Source: Prevotellaceae bacterium UBA2738
Lineage (GTDB): Bacteria > Bacteroidota > Bacteroidia > Bacteroidales > Bacteroidaceae
DNA length: 25,636 bases
Direction of reading: 5' to 3'
Assembly (NCBI GenBank): GCA_002353585.1
Contig: DEJW01000022.1
Coordinates: 168-25,803, forward strand
Positions 13,637 through 21,223 of the stretch are shown piece by piece (position 1 is the stretch's first letter; each line of letters opens with the position of its first letter). The notes beneath the pieces are model-generated. The model was not told the DNA's origin, searched no databases, and saw only the letters and a program-made list of their open reading frames with translations. Position numbers and translations under genes: made by a program.

Positions 13637-15751
13637 ATGAAAAAGAGTTTGCTCTCAGGGCTTGCGTGCCTTACGTTAGGAGTGTCCTCGGCATTTGCTG
13701 GCGCTTCAGGTTACAAATCATCTGCATTCGGTTACGGTGCAGGCGCTACAGGTGGTGGTTCAGCTACCCCAACACTCGTTACATCAGCTTCAGAGCTGGA
13801 GAGCGCCCTCGGTGCTTCTGGTTCCAAGGTGATTATCATTACTAAGGATATCACCGTCTCTAACCACATCTCAGTTCAGGCTACCAACAAGACTCTGATG
13901 GCTGTCAAGGGCGTCAAACTCATCTCCAACCAGCAGAACTCTTCTAACTCAGGTATTCTCTATTTCAAGAAAGGCTCCAGCAACATCATCCTGCGCAACC
14001 TCACCTTCGTAGGTCCTGGCGCTTACGACTGCGACGGATGGGATAACCTCTGCTTCGACGGCGTAACAAAGGCATGGGTTGACCACTGCGATTTCCAGGA
14101 CGGTTGCGACGGCAATTTCGATAACAAGGGTCTTACTGATAATATAACCATCTCTTGGTGTCGCTTCCACTACCTCAAGTCACCTAAGTCAGGCGGCTCA
14201 GGCGGTACCGACGACCACCGTTTCTCTAACCTCATCGGCTCATCATCATCTGATAAGCCTTCTGACGGCAAATACTCCATCACATGGGCTTACTGCTGGT
14301 GGGATTCAGGCTGCGTAGAGCGCATGACCCGCTGTCGTAACGCCAACCTCCACTTCCTCAACTGCGCCTGGACATCCAACGATGCTCACTACTTCGTAGG
14401 TCCTCAGAATGCTACAGCACAGTTTGACGGTTGCTACTTCATCACCCCTTCAAAGCGCGTTTCAGGTGGCAAGAACTTCATCTTCTATCAGAACTACGGT
14501 GGCACCAATGGCTGCAAGTTCAACAGCTGCTCAGGTCCTTCATCTTACATGACCAACTCAGGCTCTGTTTCTTCACCATCTTACAGCTTCTCTACCCAGA
14601 ACGCTGATGCAGCATACTCAGACATCAAGTCTTACTGCGGCGCAACTCTCACCGTCTCTACCTCAGGTTCTATCGCTGAGAGTGGTTCATCAAGCTCAAG
14701 CAGCTCAAGTTCTTCAAGCAGCTCAAGCTCATCAAGTTCTTCAAGCTCTTCAAGCTCTTCAAGCAGTTCAAGCTCATCTACCAGCGGTTCTACCACCACA
14801 TGGAACTTCTCACAGTTCTCATCTACAGTAACCCTCGCTGGCAGCAACTACACCTATTCATATAACGGTCTCACCCTCGTGGGCAACACCACATCAAGCT
14901 ACACCAGCGACTACGTTTCTAAGAACGGTTTCCACTGCAACGGCGCTTCTACATCAAGCATCCGCTACATCAAGTACACACCATCAGCTAACGGTACCCT
15001 CACCGTCAAGTTCAAGTCAAACAACACCTCTGACAACAACCGTACCTCAGCCATCGGCACAGCAGTGGGTTCACCAATCGTTACCGCTAAGTGTTCTACA
15101 GGCTCTATGTCAGCCAGCGTCAGCTCAGGCAAGACCTACTACATCTACTTCGTCTCTGGCGGTCAGACCATCACCAGCATCACCTTTACGGCAAGCGGTT
15201 CATCAAGCAGCAGCACCTCATCAGGCAGTTCAAGCTCTTCATCAAGCACAGCAGCCTCAGGACTCTGCATCTTCACTGGCAGCAAGCCATCAATGAGCGC
15301 AGTGTCAGTCACTGGCAACTACTCTACCTCAAAAGGTTCAGTAACCATCAACGGCACCAAGTACACCACCTGCGTCAAGATGGAGTCATCAACCTCTGTC
15401 AAAGTCACCGTCTCAGGCACCCAGACCGTCAAACTCTACTTCGACGGAGCATCAAAGAGCTTCAAAGTCAACGGCTCGTCTAAGACCACCAGCTCATCAG
15501 GCACATGGTCAGGCACCTTCACCTCAGGCACCATGACCATTACCAAGGGCGACTCCATGAACCTCTATGCCATCGAGTTCTCTAACTCAAGCAACTCACT
15601 CGACCCCGACTTCGGCAGTGAGACAGCCATAGAAGAGGTTCAAGAGTCCAATAGCTTAAAGGTTGAAGAGGGTAAGAAAGTCCTCCTCAACGGCAACCTT
15701 GTCATCCTCAAGGACGGCAAGACCTTCAACCTTGCAGGACAAGAAATGTAA
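13637..15751 (+). CDS. Secreted multidomain PL1 pectate lyase with poly-serine linkers
   Basis: Cleaves polygalacturonate by beta-elimination, dependent on calcium. Signal peptide 1-21 (MKKSLLSGLACLTLGVSSAF, A). The PL1 beta-helix spans about 45-335: NIILRNLTFVG, AWVDHCDF at 146-153, CDGNFDNKG with D158 and D162 as likely calcium ligands, NITISWCRFHYLKSPKSG, and an arginine cluster R229, R232, R234 fitting the catalytic arginine region. Residues 351-381 are 31 serines in a row (14687-14779), encoded by mixed TCA, AGC, AGT and TCT codons. Two beta-rich modules follow (about 387-525 and 550-665), separated by a second Ser/Thr linker; they may bind carbohydrate. The C-terminus LVILKDGKTFNLAGQEM is the tail shared with both PL11 lyases. 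The gene has its own promoter and terminator. Confidence 0.92.
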   Translation: MKKSLLSGLACLTLGVSSAFAGASGYKSSAFGYGAGATGGGSATPTLVTSASELESALGASGSKVIIITKDITVSNHISVQATNKTLMAVKGVKLISNQQNSSNSGILYFKKGSSNIILRNLTFVGPGAYDCDGWDNLCFDGVTKAWVDHCDFQDGCDGNFDNKGLTDNITISWCRFHYLKSPKSGGSGGTDDHRFSNLIGSSSSDKPSDGKYSITWAYCWWDSGCVERMTRCRNANLHFLNCAWTSNDAHYFVGPQNATAQFDGCYFITPSKRVSGGKNFIFYQNYGGTNGCKFNSCSGPSSYMTNSGSVSSPSYSFSTQNADAAYSDIKSYCGATLTVSTSGSIAESGSSSSSSSSSSSSSSSSSSSSSSSSSSSSSSSTSGSTTTWNFSQFSSTVTLAGSNYTYSYNGLTLVGNTTSSYTSDYVSKNGFHCNGASTSSIRYIKYTPSANGTLTVKFKSNNTSDNNRTSAIGTAVGSPIVTAKCSTGSMSASVSSGKTYYIYFVSGGQTITSITFTASGSSSSSTSSGSSSSSSSTAASGLCIFTGSKPSMSAVSVTGNYSTSKGSVTINGTKYTTCVKMESSTSVKVTVSGTQTVKLYFDGASKSFKVNGSSKTTSSSGTWSGTFTSGTMTITKGDSMNLYAIEFSNSSNSLDPDFGSETAIEEVQESNSLKVEEGKKVLLNGNLVILKDGKTFNLAGQEM

Positions 15752-15791
15752 AGCCACTTCATAGTTATTAGGACATTATAATAGTTGTGTG

Positions 15792-15831
15792 TTCCCCTGG
15801 TGTTATGTGAATAACGTCAGGGGAATCTTTT
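15792..15831 (+). terminator. Terminator hairpin after PL1
   Basis: TTCCCCTG, GT, GTTAT (15792-15806) pair with ATAAC, GT, CAGGGGAA (15811-15825) around GTGA; two G-U pairs lie in the middle. The T-tract (TCTTTTA) is short, so termination may be partial. It separates convergent PL1 and asnB. Confidence 0.7.
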
Positions 15832-15865
15832 AGTATGCCTGCTCATGCACGCCTTTTACGGCACG
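15830..15865 (-). pseudogene. Duplicated 3' end of asnB
   Basis: In minus-strand sense it reads RAVKGVHEQAY and a TAA stop, against RAVKDVHEQAY and TGA at the true end of asnB (15880-15915). The two copies are exactly 50 bp apart. The downstream copy has the Gly expected from AsnB proteins (GVH). It has no start and no rest of the gene, so it is a remnant. Confidence 0.85.
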
Positions 15866-15879
15866 TGGTGGGCACTCCG

Positions 15880-17649
15880 TCAATAAGCCTGCTCATGCAC
15901 GTCTTTGACGGCACGACCTGAAGGGTCGTTCATGTTCTTGAAGTTGGCATCCCATTCGAGGGCGACGGAGGTGGAGCATGCTACGGATGCTTCCTGGTTT
16001 ACGCTGCGTGCAGCAGAGGCACTGGGGAAGTGTTCCTCGAAGATAGTGCGGTAGTAGTATTCCTCTTTGTTGAGTGGAGGGTTGATGGGGAATCGCTCAG
16101 CGGTATGTGCCATCTGCTCGTCGGTGACTGCCTCGGAGGTTATCTTCTTCAGGGTGTCAATCCATGAATAGCCCACACCATCGCTGAACTGCTCTTTCTG
16201 GCGCCACGCTACGCTCTCGGGCAGCATGTCGGCGAAGGCTTCGCGTACTATCTTCTTCTCTATCTCAAATTCCGTTCTTGCGCTCCGTAGGTGCTCAGGC
16301 GAGCAGAGCTCGGAACCCGTTATCGTTATCATTCCCGTTTTTTTACCACACATCTTGAGTTGTGGATCGAGGCGCATAGCGATGTCCATAAACTCTTTAT
16401 CGAGGAATGGCACTCTGCCCTCTATGCCCCACGCCATAAGACTCTTGTTGGCCCTGAGGCAGTCATACATATAGAGTTTGCCGAGTTTTCTTACAGTCTC
16501 TTCATGGAATGCTTTGCTGTCTGGTGCCTTATGGAAGTAGAGGTAGCCACCGAATATCTCGTCAGCACCTTCGCCTGAGAGTACCATCTTGATGCCCATG
16601 GAGCGTATGACGCGGGCAAGCAGATACATAGGTGTGGAGGCGCGGACGGTTGTGACGTCGTAGGTCTCGATGTAGTATATGACATCGCGAATGGCGTCGA
16701 TGCCTTCCTGTATGGTGTAGTTCACCTCATGGTGTATGGTGCCGATATGGTCTGCCACTTCTTTGGCTTTGGCAAGGTCGGGGGCGCCTTTCAGTCCTAC
16801 GGCGAAGGAGTGGAGCTGTGGCCACCATGCATCGTGCTTGTCGCCAGTCTCTATGCGCTTGGCAGCATAGAGCTTGGCTATTGCCGACACTACGGAACTG
16901 TCGAGTCCGCCTGAGAGCAATACGCCGTAAGGGACATCACTCATCAGCTGGCGCTTGACGGCTGCCATGAGTCCCTCTTTCACCATCTGCACGGCTTCTT
17001 TCTCATCGCTGGTGCTCCACTGCATATCGTCATACTGAAACCAGTCGCGCTGGTACCAACGGGTCAGTTGACAGTTGATAGTTGACAGTTGACAGTTGTT
17101 AGATTGAGAATACAGGTAGCACCCTGGAGCGAAGGGCTCGTAACGGTCGCACTGACCTTCGAGGGCTTTGAGTTCGCTGGCGGCATATACGGTGCCGTCC
17201 TTATCGTAACCTATGTAGAGGGGTATCACGCCCATGTGGTCGCGGGCTATGAGCCATGAGTCATTCTCTGAGTCGTAGAGCACAAAGGCGAAGATACCAT
17301 TGAGTCGGTCGATGAAGTCGGTGCCATACTCTTCGTAGAGCGCCAGAATGACCTCGCAGTCGGAACCCGTCTGAAACTCATATCGTCCAGCAAACTGGCG
17401 ACGGATATCCTGATGGTTGTATATCTCGCCATTGACGGCGAGCACCTTCTTGCCATCGGCAGAGAACAGTGGCTGACCACCAGAGAGGGGATCTACGATA
17501 GCCAGTCGCTCATGTGCCAAAACGGCTTTTCCATCACTATAGACTCCGCTCCAATCGGGACCGCGGTGTCTTATCTTAGCAGACATTCTTAATGCTTTCT
17601 TTCTGTCAGCCTGTCCTTGCTGACTAAGTATTGCTACAAATCCACACAT
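15880..17649 (-). CDS. asnB: Asparagine synthetase B (glutamine-hydrolysing) with two in-frame repeat insertions
   Basis: Makes asparagine from aspartate, glutamine and ATP in the cytoplasm. C2 is the N-terminal nucleophile of the class-II glutaminase domain (MCGFVAI; RHRGPDWSG 28-36; NGEIYNH 73-79). The synthetase domain has the pyrophosphatase loop SGGLDSS at 246-252, SGEGADEIFGGY at 358-369, and AWRQKEQFSDGVGYSWIDTL from about 481. At 589 aa it is some 35 residues longer than E. coli AsnB. The excess maps to two repeat insertions. Residues about 182-196 come from six 7-bp units. Residues about 437-461 come from 6-bp units plus a palindromic core, in the segment aligned with CGNGKMEK of E. 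coli AsnB (recalled, not aligned here). The frame is intact, so activity is plausible. It lies 61 bp after purF across a 7-bp array with no promoter, suggesting cotranscription. Confidence 0.95.
   Translation of the reverse strand: MCGFVAILSQQGQADRKKALRMSAKIRHRGPDWSGVYSDGKAVLAHERLAIVDPLSGGQPLFSADGKKVLAVNGEIYNHQDIRRQFAGRYEFQTGSDCEVILALYEEYGTDFIDRLNGIFAFVLYDSENDSWLIARDHMGVIPLYIGYDKDGTVYAASELKALEGQCDRYEPFAPGCYLYSQSNNCQLSTINCQLTRWYQRDWFQYDDMQWSTSDEKEAVQMVKEGLMAAVKRQLMSDVPYGVLLSGGLDSSVVSAIAKLYAAKRIETGDKHDAWWPQLHSFAVGLKGAPDLAKAKEVADHIGTIHHEVNYTIQEGIDAIRDVIYYIETYDVTTVRASTPMYLLARVIRSMGIKMVLSGEGADEIFGGYLYFHKAPDSKAFHEETVRKLGKLYMYDCLRANKSLMAWGIEGRVPFLDKEFMDIAMRLDPQLKMCGKKTGMITITGSELCSPEHLRSARTEFEIEKKIVREAFADMLPESVAWRQKEQFSDGVGYSWIDTLKKITSEAVTDEQMAHTAERFPINPPLNKEEYYYRTIFEEHFPSASAARSVNQEASVACSTSVALEWDANFKNMNDPSGRAVKDVHEQAY
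16267..16341. repeat. Composite repeat B inside asnB: 6-bp units and palindromic core
   Basis: In gene sense: ACGGGA, ATGATA, ACGATA, ACGGGT, then the core TCCGAGCTCTGCTCGCC to GCGCAAGA, then ACGGAA. The core is nearly identical to those at 11159-11198 and 23302-23339, which lie between genes. Here it encodes GSELCSPEHLRSARTE. This is the clearest case in the window of an intergenic repeat sitting in a coding frame. Confidence 0.9.
17065..17106. repeat. 7-bp tandem array inside asnB
   Basis: Plus-strand units CAGTTGA, CAGTTGA, TAGTTGA, CAGTTGA, CAGTTGT, TAGATTG: six units, 42 bp, exactly 14 codons. In the gene they encode NNCQLSTINCQL. The array lies between CYLYS and TRWYQRDW, a loop that is short in other AsnB proteins. 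Confidence 0.9.
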
Positions 17650-17657
17650 ATGTTTTT

Positions 17658-17692
17658 AATTGATAATTGATAGTTGACAATTGATAATTAGT
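17658..17692. repeat. 7-bp tandem array between purF and asnB
   Basis: AATTGAT, AATTGAT, AGTTGAC, AATTGAT, AATTAGT. Just beyond it, the octamer AGTTAACTCC-like repeat at 17702-17719 includes the purF stop codon. Confidence 0.85.
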
Positions 17693-17710
17693 TGTTGTGT
17701 AGTTAACTCC

Positions 17711-19486
17711 TTAACTCCTCATATTCTCAAAGTATTCCACGAAGGCACGGTTGACGAGGCGAGTGCCGCCAGGAGTGGGGTAGTGGCCTGTGAAGTACCA
17801 GTCGCCAGAGTGGTGAGGGCAAGCTTCGTGGAGGGCTTCGATGCTTTGGAACACCAGTTGGATGGGTGTCTGCATGCCCTCGGGCTTCAGCATCTGCATT
17901 ATCTTATGATTGAGTTCATCGACGGTGAAGGGCTCGTATATCTTGCGCACATGGTTCTCGGCATCGGGCTGGGTCTTGCACAGGTGATAAACCTCGTCGA
18001 TGAGGGAGTGCATGCCCCTTTCCTCTATCAAGGCTATGGCAGCACGGAAGACGCAAAGTTCCTCGAGGTGGGACATGTCGATGCCGTAATAGTCGGGGTA
18101 GCGTATTTGGGGTGCGGAGGAGACCATGACAATCTTCTTTGGTTGCAGACGGTCGAGAATGCGGAAGATGCTCTCCCTGAGGGTGGTGCCGCGGACTATG
18201 GAGTCGTCGATTATCACAATGTTGTCCTCATGGGGAGCGATGGAGCCGTATGTCACGTCATAGACGTGGGCAGCGAGGTCGTTGCGCTCATTAGCACCAC
18301 TGATGAAGGTGCGCAGTTTGATGTCCTTCCACACCACCTTCTCGGTTCTGGCATCGAAACCTATTCGGCGCATACCGTCCACCATACCGTGAAAAGCCAC
18401 CTCGGCGGTGTTGGGGATGTAAGAGAAGACGGTATGCTCCATATCACGGTCAATAGCCTTTATGATGGCGGGGGTGAGGAGTTCGCCCAGTCGTTTGCGC
18501 TCTCGGTAGATGTCGCAGTCGGAGCCACGGCTGAAGTATATCCTTTCAAACGAGCATGCCCTTTTCTCCTTAGGCTCAAGAATCTGTTGGGTGAGGCACT
18601 CACCGTTGTGGCGTATAGTGACAGCCTGACCAGGCTGGAGTTCGTGGATGGTCTGAGCCGAGACGTTGAAGGTAGTCTGGATGACAGGGCGCTCACTCGC
18701 CACTACCACCACCTCGTCGTCCTCATACCAGAAGGCGGGGCGGATGCCCCAAGGGTCGCGGATGGCAAACATCTCGCCAGAACCCGTCATGCCACACATT
18801 ACGTAGCCTCCGTCAAAATGCCGCATGGTGCTCTGGAGCACGTTGCCCGTCTCCACGTTGTTGTCTATATAGCGGGTGATGTCGGTGCCCTGCAGTCCAC
18901 GGGCGACAGCCTCGTGATACAAGCGCTCCACCTCGCGGTCGAGACGGTGCCCCATTAGTTCGAGGGTGATATAGGCATCGCCCTTGATTCGTGGCGACTG
19001 TCCCTGCTGGGTGAGCATGTGGAAGACCTCGTCCATGTTGGTCATGTTGAAGTTGCCACACAGGCAGAGGTTCTTAGCGCGCCAGTTGTTGCGACGCATA
19101 AAGGGGTGCACATACTGCAAGCCGCTCTTGCCCGTAGTGGAATAGCGCAGGTGGCCCATGAGTAATTGAGAATTGAATATTGAGTATTGAAAATTAGGAT
19201 TATCTCCTTCCATGTTCAATCTTCCATGTTCAATCTTTTCAAAAATCTTTGTTATGGCATCCTTACCCTCGGCACGCTCGCGGAGCATATACTCCTCGCC
19301 AACGGGAGCATTGAGGTTGACGCAGGCTATGCCAGCACCCTCCTGTCCGCGGTTGTGCTGTTTCTCCATCATAAGGTAGAGCTTGTCCATAGCCCATCTG
19401 GTGGAGTGGTATTTTTCTGTGTAATATGCTATTGGCTTTTTCAGGCGAATCATCGCTACGCCACATTCGTGCTTCAACTGTTCCAT
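17711..19486 (-). CDS. purF: Amidophosphoribosyltransferase-type class-II glutamine amidotransferase with repeat insertion
   Basis: First committed step of purine synthesis: PRPP and glutamine to phosphoribosylamine. C8 follows a short propeptide (MEQLKHE) that is presumably removed to expose the nucleophile. QHNRGQEGAGIA (43-54) and MGHLRYSTTGKSG (110-122) mark the glutaminase. The phosphoribosyltransferase domain has the PRPP motif VIIDDSIVRGTT. At 591 aa it is longer than E. coli PurF (505 aa), as I recall for this Bacteroidetes branch. Residues 83-109 are encoded by 14- and 7-bp tandem repeats and look inserted before MGHLRYS. Its start overlaps the pyrG stop as TAATG, so the two are translationally coupled. 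Confidence 0.9.
   Translation of the reverse strand: MEQLKHECGVAMIRLKKPIAYYTEKYHSTRWAMDKLYLMMEKQHNRGQEGAGIACVNLNAPVGEEYMLRERAEGKDAITKIFEKIEHGRLNMEGDNPNFQYSIFNSQLLMGHLRYSTTGKSGLQYVHPFMRRNNWRAKNLCLCGNFNMTNMDEVFHMLTQQGQSPRIKGDAYITLELMGHRLDREVERLYHEAVARGLQGTDITRYIDNNVETGNVLQSTMRHFDGGYVMCGMTGSGEMFAIRDPWGIRPAFWYEDDEVVVVASERPVIQTTFNVSAQTIHELQPGQAVTIRHNGECLTQQILEPKEKRACSFERIYFSRGSDCDIYRERKRLGELLTPAIIKAIDRDMEHTVFSYIPNTAEVAFHGMVDGMRRIGFDARTEKVVWKDIKLRTFISGANERNDLAAHVYDVTYGSIAPHEDNIVIIDDSIVRGTTLRESIFRILDRLQPKKIVMVSSAPQIRYPDYYGIDMSHLEELCVFRAAIALIEERGMHSLIDEVYHLCKTQPDAENHVRKIYEPFTVDELNHKIMQMLKPEGMQTPIQLVFQSIEALHEACPHHSGDWYFTGHYPTPGGTRLVNRAFVEYFENMRS
19163..19235. repeat. Tandem repeats inside purF
   Basis: 7-bp units of the AATTGAG/AATTGAA/TATTGAG type (19164-19196), then a perfect 14-bp duplication TTCCATGTTCAATC twice (19208-19235). 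In gene sense they encode KIEHGRLNMEGD and NFQYSIFNSQLL. Confidence 0.85.
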
Positions 19487-21114
19487 TATTCTGAGCAGGC
19501 TTTGATGAACGACATAAAGAGGGGATGGGGATTGAGTACCGTTGACGAATATTCGGGGTGAAACTGCACCCCTATATACCAGTGATGCTCAGGCACTTCG
19601 ACAATCTCCACCAGACTGGTGGCTGGGTTGCAACCTGTGCACTTCATGCCGTGCTTCTCAAACTCCTCCTTGTATGTATTGTTAAACTCATAGCGATGGC
19701 GGTGGCGCTCTTTAATTAACGGGAACGTCAACGGGAACGGGAACTCACTGTGCGCTTTATATGCATCATAGGCGCGGCTGGCCTCGGTGAGGCGACAATC
19801 GTATTCGCCCAATCGCATGGTGCCACCCATCTGGGTGATGTTTTTCTGTTCCTCCATCATGTCAATAACGTTGTGTGGTGTCTCAGAGTCCATCTCGCTG
19901 CTGTTGGCATCGGCATAGCCCAGCACGTTGCGCGCAAACTCTATGACCATCATCTGCATGCCCAGACAGATGCCGAAGGTGGGAATGCTATGGGTGCGAC
20001 CATATTCGGCAGCAATGATCTTGCCCTCTATGCCACGCTCGCCGAAGCCTGGACAGATGACTATGCCAGCCATTCCAGAGAGCAGTTGAGCGACATTGCC
20101 CTTGTTAATCAGTTCGCTATTGATGAAATGCGTCTTCACCTTGCGGTCGTTGTAGGTGCCAGCATGAGCAAGACTCTCCAGAATACTCTTGTAGGCATCC
20201 TGCAGGCTATATTTTCCTACCAGTGCGATATCGAGCACCTGAGTGGCACGGTCTCTTCGCTCAAGGAAGTCGTGCCAGGGTTGCATGGCTGGGGTTTCGC
20301 CAACGGGTATGCCCGTCTTGCGCAGTATGTCTGCATCCAGTCCCTGACGCTGCATGCTTACAGGCACCTCGTAGATGCTCGGCAAGTCCTCACTCTGCAC
20401 CACGCATTCCAAATCGACGTTGCAGAACGAAGCCACCTTCATTCGCATGGCGTCGCTGAGATGTTTCTCCGTTCTCAGCACAAGGATATCGGGCTGTATG
20501 CCCATGCTCTGAAGTTCCTTCACCGAGTGCTGCGTAGGTTTGGTCTTCAGTTCGTCAGCCGCCTTGAGGTAGGGCACATAGGTAAGGTGCACACACACAG
20601 CATTGCGTCCCAACTGCCAGCGCAACTGACGTATAGCCTCCATGAATGGTGCACTCTCAATGTCGCCGATGGTGCCCCCCACCTCGGTAATCACAAAGTC
20701 ATACTGCTCATGCTCGTCGTCATAGTCACGGAGCATACGCCGTTTTATCTCGTCGGTGATGTGGGGCACCACCTGTATTGTCTTGCCCAGGTAGTCGCCT
20801 CGTCGCTCACGGTCTATCACCGTCTTGTATATTCGCCCAGTGGTGATGCTGTTGTTGCGTGAGGTCCTTATGCCCGTAAAGCGCTCGTAGTGACCTAAGT
20901 CGAGGTCGGTCTCCATGCCGTCAGCCGTTACGTAACACTCCCCATGCTCATAGGGATTGAGCGTGCCGGGGTCGATATTGATGTAGGGGTCAAACTTCTG
21001 AATGGTGATTCTATAACCCCTTGCCTGCAACAGTTTGCCTATGCTTGCAGCGATGATGCCCTTGCCTAATGATGACACTACGCCACCTGTAACGAATATG
21101 TACTTGGTAGTCAT
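19486..21114 (-). CDS. pyrG: CTP synthase with small in-frame insertion
   Basis: Converts UTP, ATP and glutamine to CTP. The synthetase domain opens with TKYIFVTGGVVSSLGKGIIA (ATP loop) and contains DPYINIDPGTLNPYEHGE and EVGGTIGDIES. The class-I glutaminase domain has GICLGMQMMV with the nucleophile C383, RHRHRYEFNN, and GVQFHPE with the catalytic His-Glu pair. At 542 aa it is full length. Between AYKAH and IKERHRHRYEFN, residues about 454-466 (SEFPFPLTFPL) derive from 6-bp ACGGGA-type tandem units not expected in the family. A 7-bp array lies directly before the start codon, and no standard promoter was seen there. Confidence 0.96.
   Translation of the reverse strand: MTTKYIFVTGGVVSSLGKGIIAASIGKLLQARGYRITIQKFDPYINIDPGTLNPYEHGECYVTADGMETDLDLGHYERFTGIRTSRNNSITTGRIYKTVIDRERRGDYLGKTIQVVPHITDEIKRRMLRDYDDEHEQYDFVITEVGGTIGDIESAPFMEAIRQLRWQLGRNAVCVHLTYVPYLKAADELKTKPTQHSVKELQSMGIQPDILVLRTEKHLSDAMRMKVASFCNVDLECVVQSEDLPSIYEVPVSMQRQGLDADILRKTGIPVGETPAMQPWHDFLERRDRATQVLDIALVGKYSLQDAYKSILESLAHAGTYNDRKVKTHFINSELINKGNVAQLLSGMAGIVICPGFGERGIEGKIIAAEYGRTHSIPTFGICLGMQMMVIEFARNVLGYADANSSEMDSETPHNVIDMMEEQKNITQMGGTMRLGEYDCRLTEASRAYDAYKAHSEFPFPLTFPLIKERHRHRYEFNNTYKEEFEKHGMKCTGCNPATSLVEIVEVPEHHWYIGVQFHPEYSSTVLNPHPLFMSFIKACSE
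19716..19752. repeat. 6-bp tandem array inside pyrG
   Basis: Plus-strand ACGGGA, ACGTCA, ACGGGA, ACGGGA, ACTCAC. In gene sense it encodes FPFPLTFPL. The unit matches the ACGGGA unit of the asnB composite repeat at 16267-16341. A period of 6 keeps the frame whatever the copy number. Confidence 0.8.
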
Positions 21115-21116
21115 TT

Positions 21117-21158
21117 AATTGATAATTGACAATAGATAATTGATAATTGATAATTGAA
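21117..21158. repeat. 7-bp tandem array upstream of pyrG
   Basis: AATTGAT, AATTGAC, AATAGAT, AATTGAT, AATTGAT, AATTGAA, starting 2 bp from the pyrG start codon. The orientation relative to the minus-strand genes is the same as in the coding insertions. Confidence 0.88.
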
Positions 21159-21163
21159 CTAAA

Positions 21164-21208
21164 CTCACCCTCCGCCTCCTCTGTCTGAAGGGAGGAGGGG
21201 AGAGTGAG
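21164..21208 (-). terminator. Long imperfect hairpin after the outer-membrane gene
   Basis: CTCAC, CTCC and CCTCCTC blocks (21164-21181) pair with GAGGAGG, GGAG and GTGAG (21192-21208) around a GTCTGAAG-containing loop. In the minus direction it follows the barrel gene stop by 15 bp and is followed by TTTAGTT, a weak T-tract. It could be a partial terminator or simply another copy of the GC-rich hairpin repeat. Confidence 0.45.
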
Positions 21209-21223
21209 AATACCTGGAGAAGA

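Noticed and set aside
1674..15751. Whole pectinase region as a classical polysaccharide utilization locus
   Set aside because: No SusC/SusD pair, no hybrid two-component or ECF regulator, and housekeeping genes lie between the enzymes.
17681..18958. Long plus-strand open frame opposite purF (425 codons)
   Set aside because: It mirrors the purF coding strand, has no start context or recognisable domain, and purF is unmistakable.
19750..20862. Long plus-strand open frame opposite pyrG (370 codons)
   Set aside because: Shadow of pyrG codon structure; His/Leu-rich nonsense with no family resemblance.
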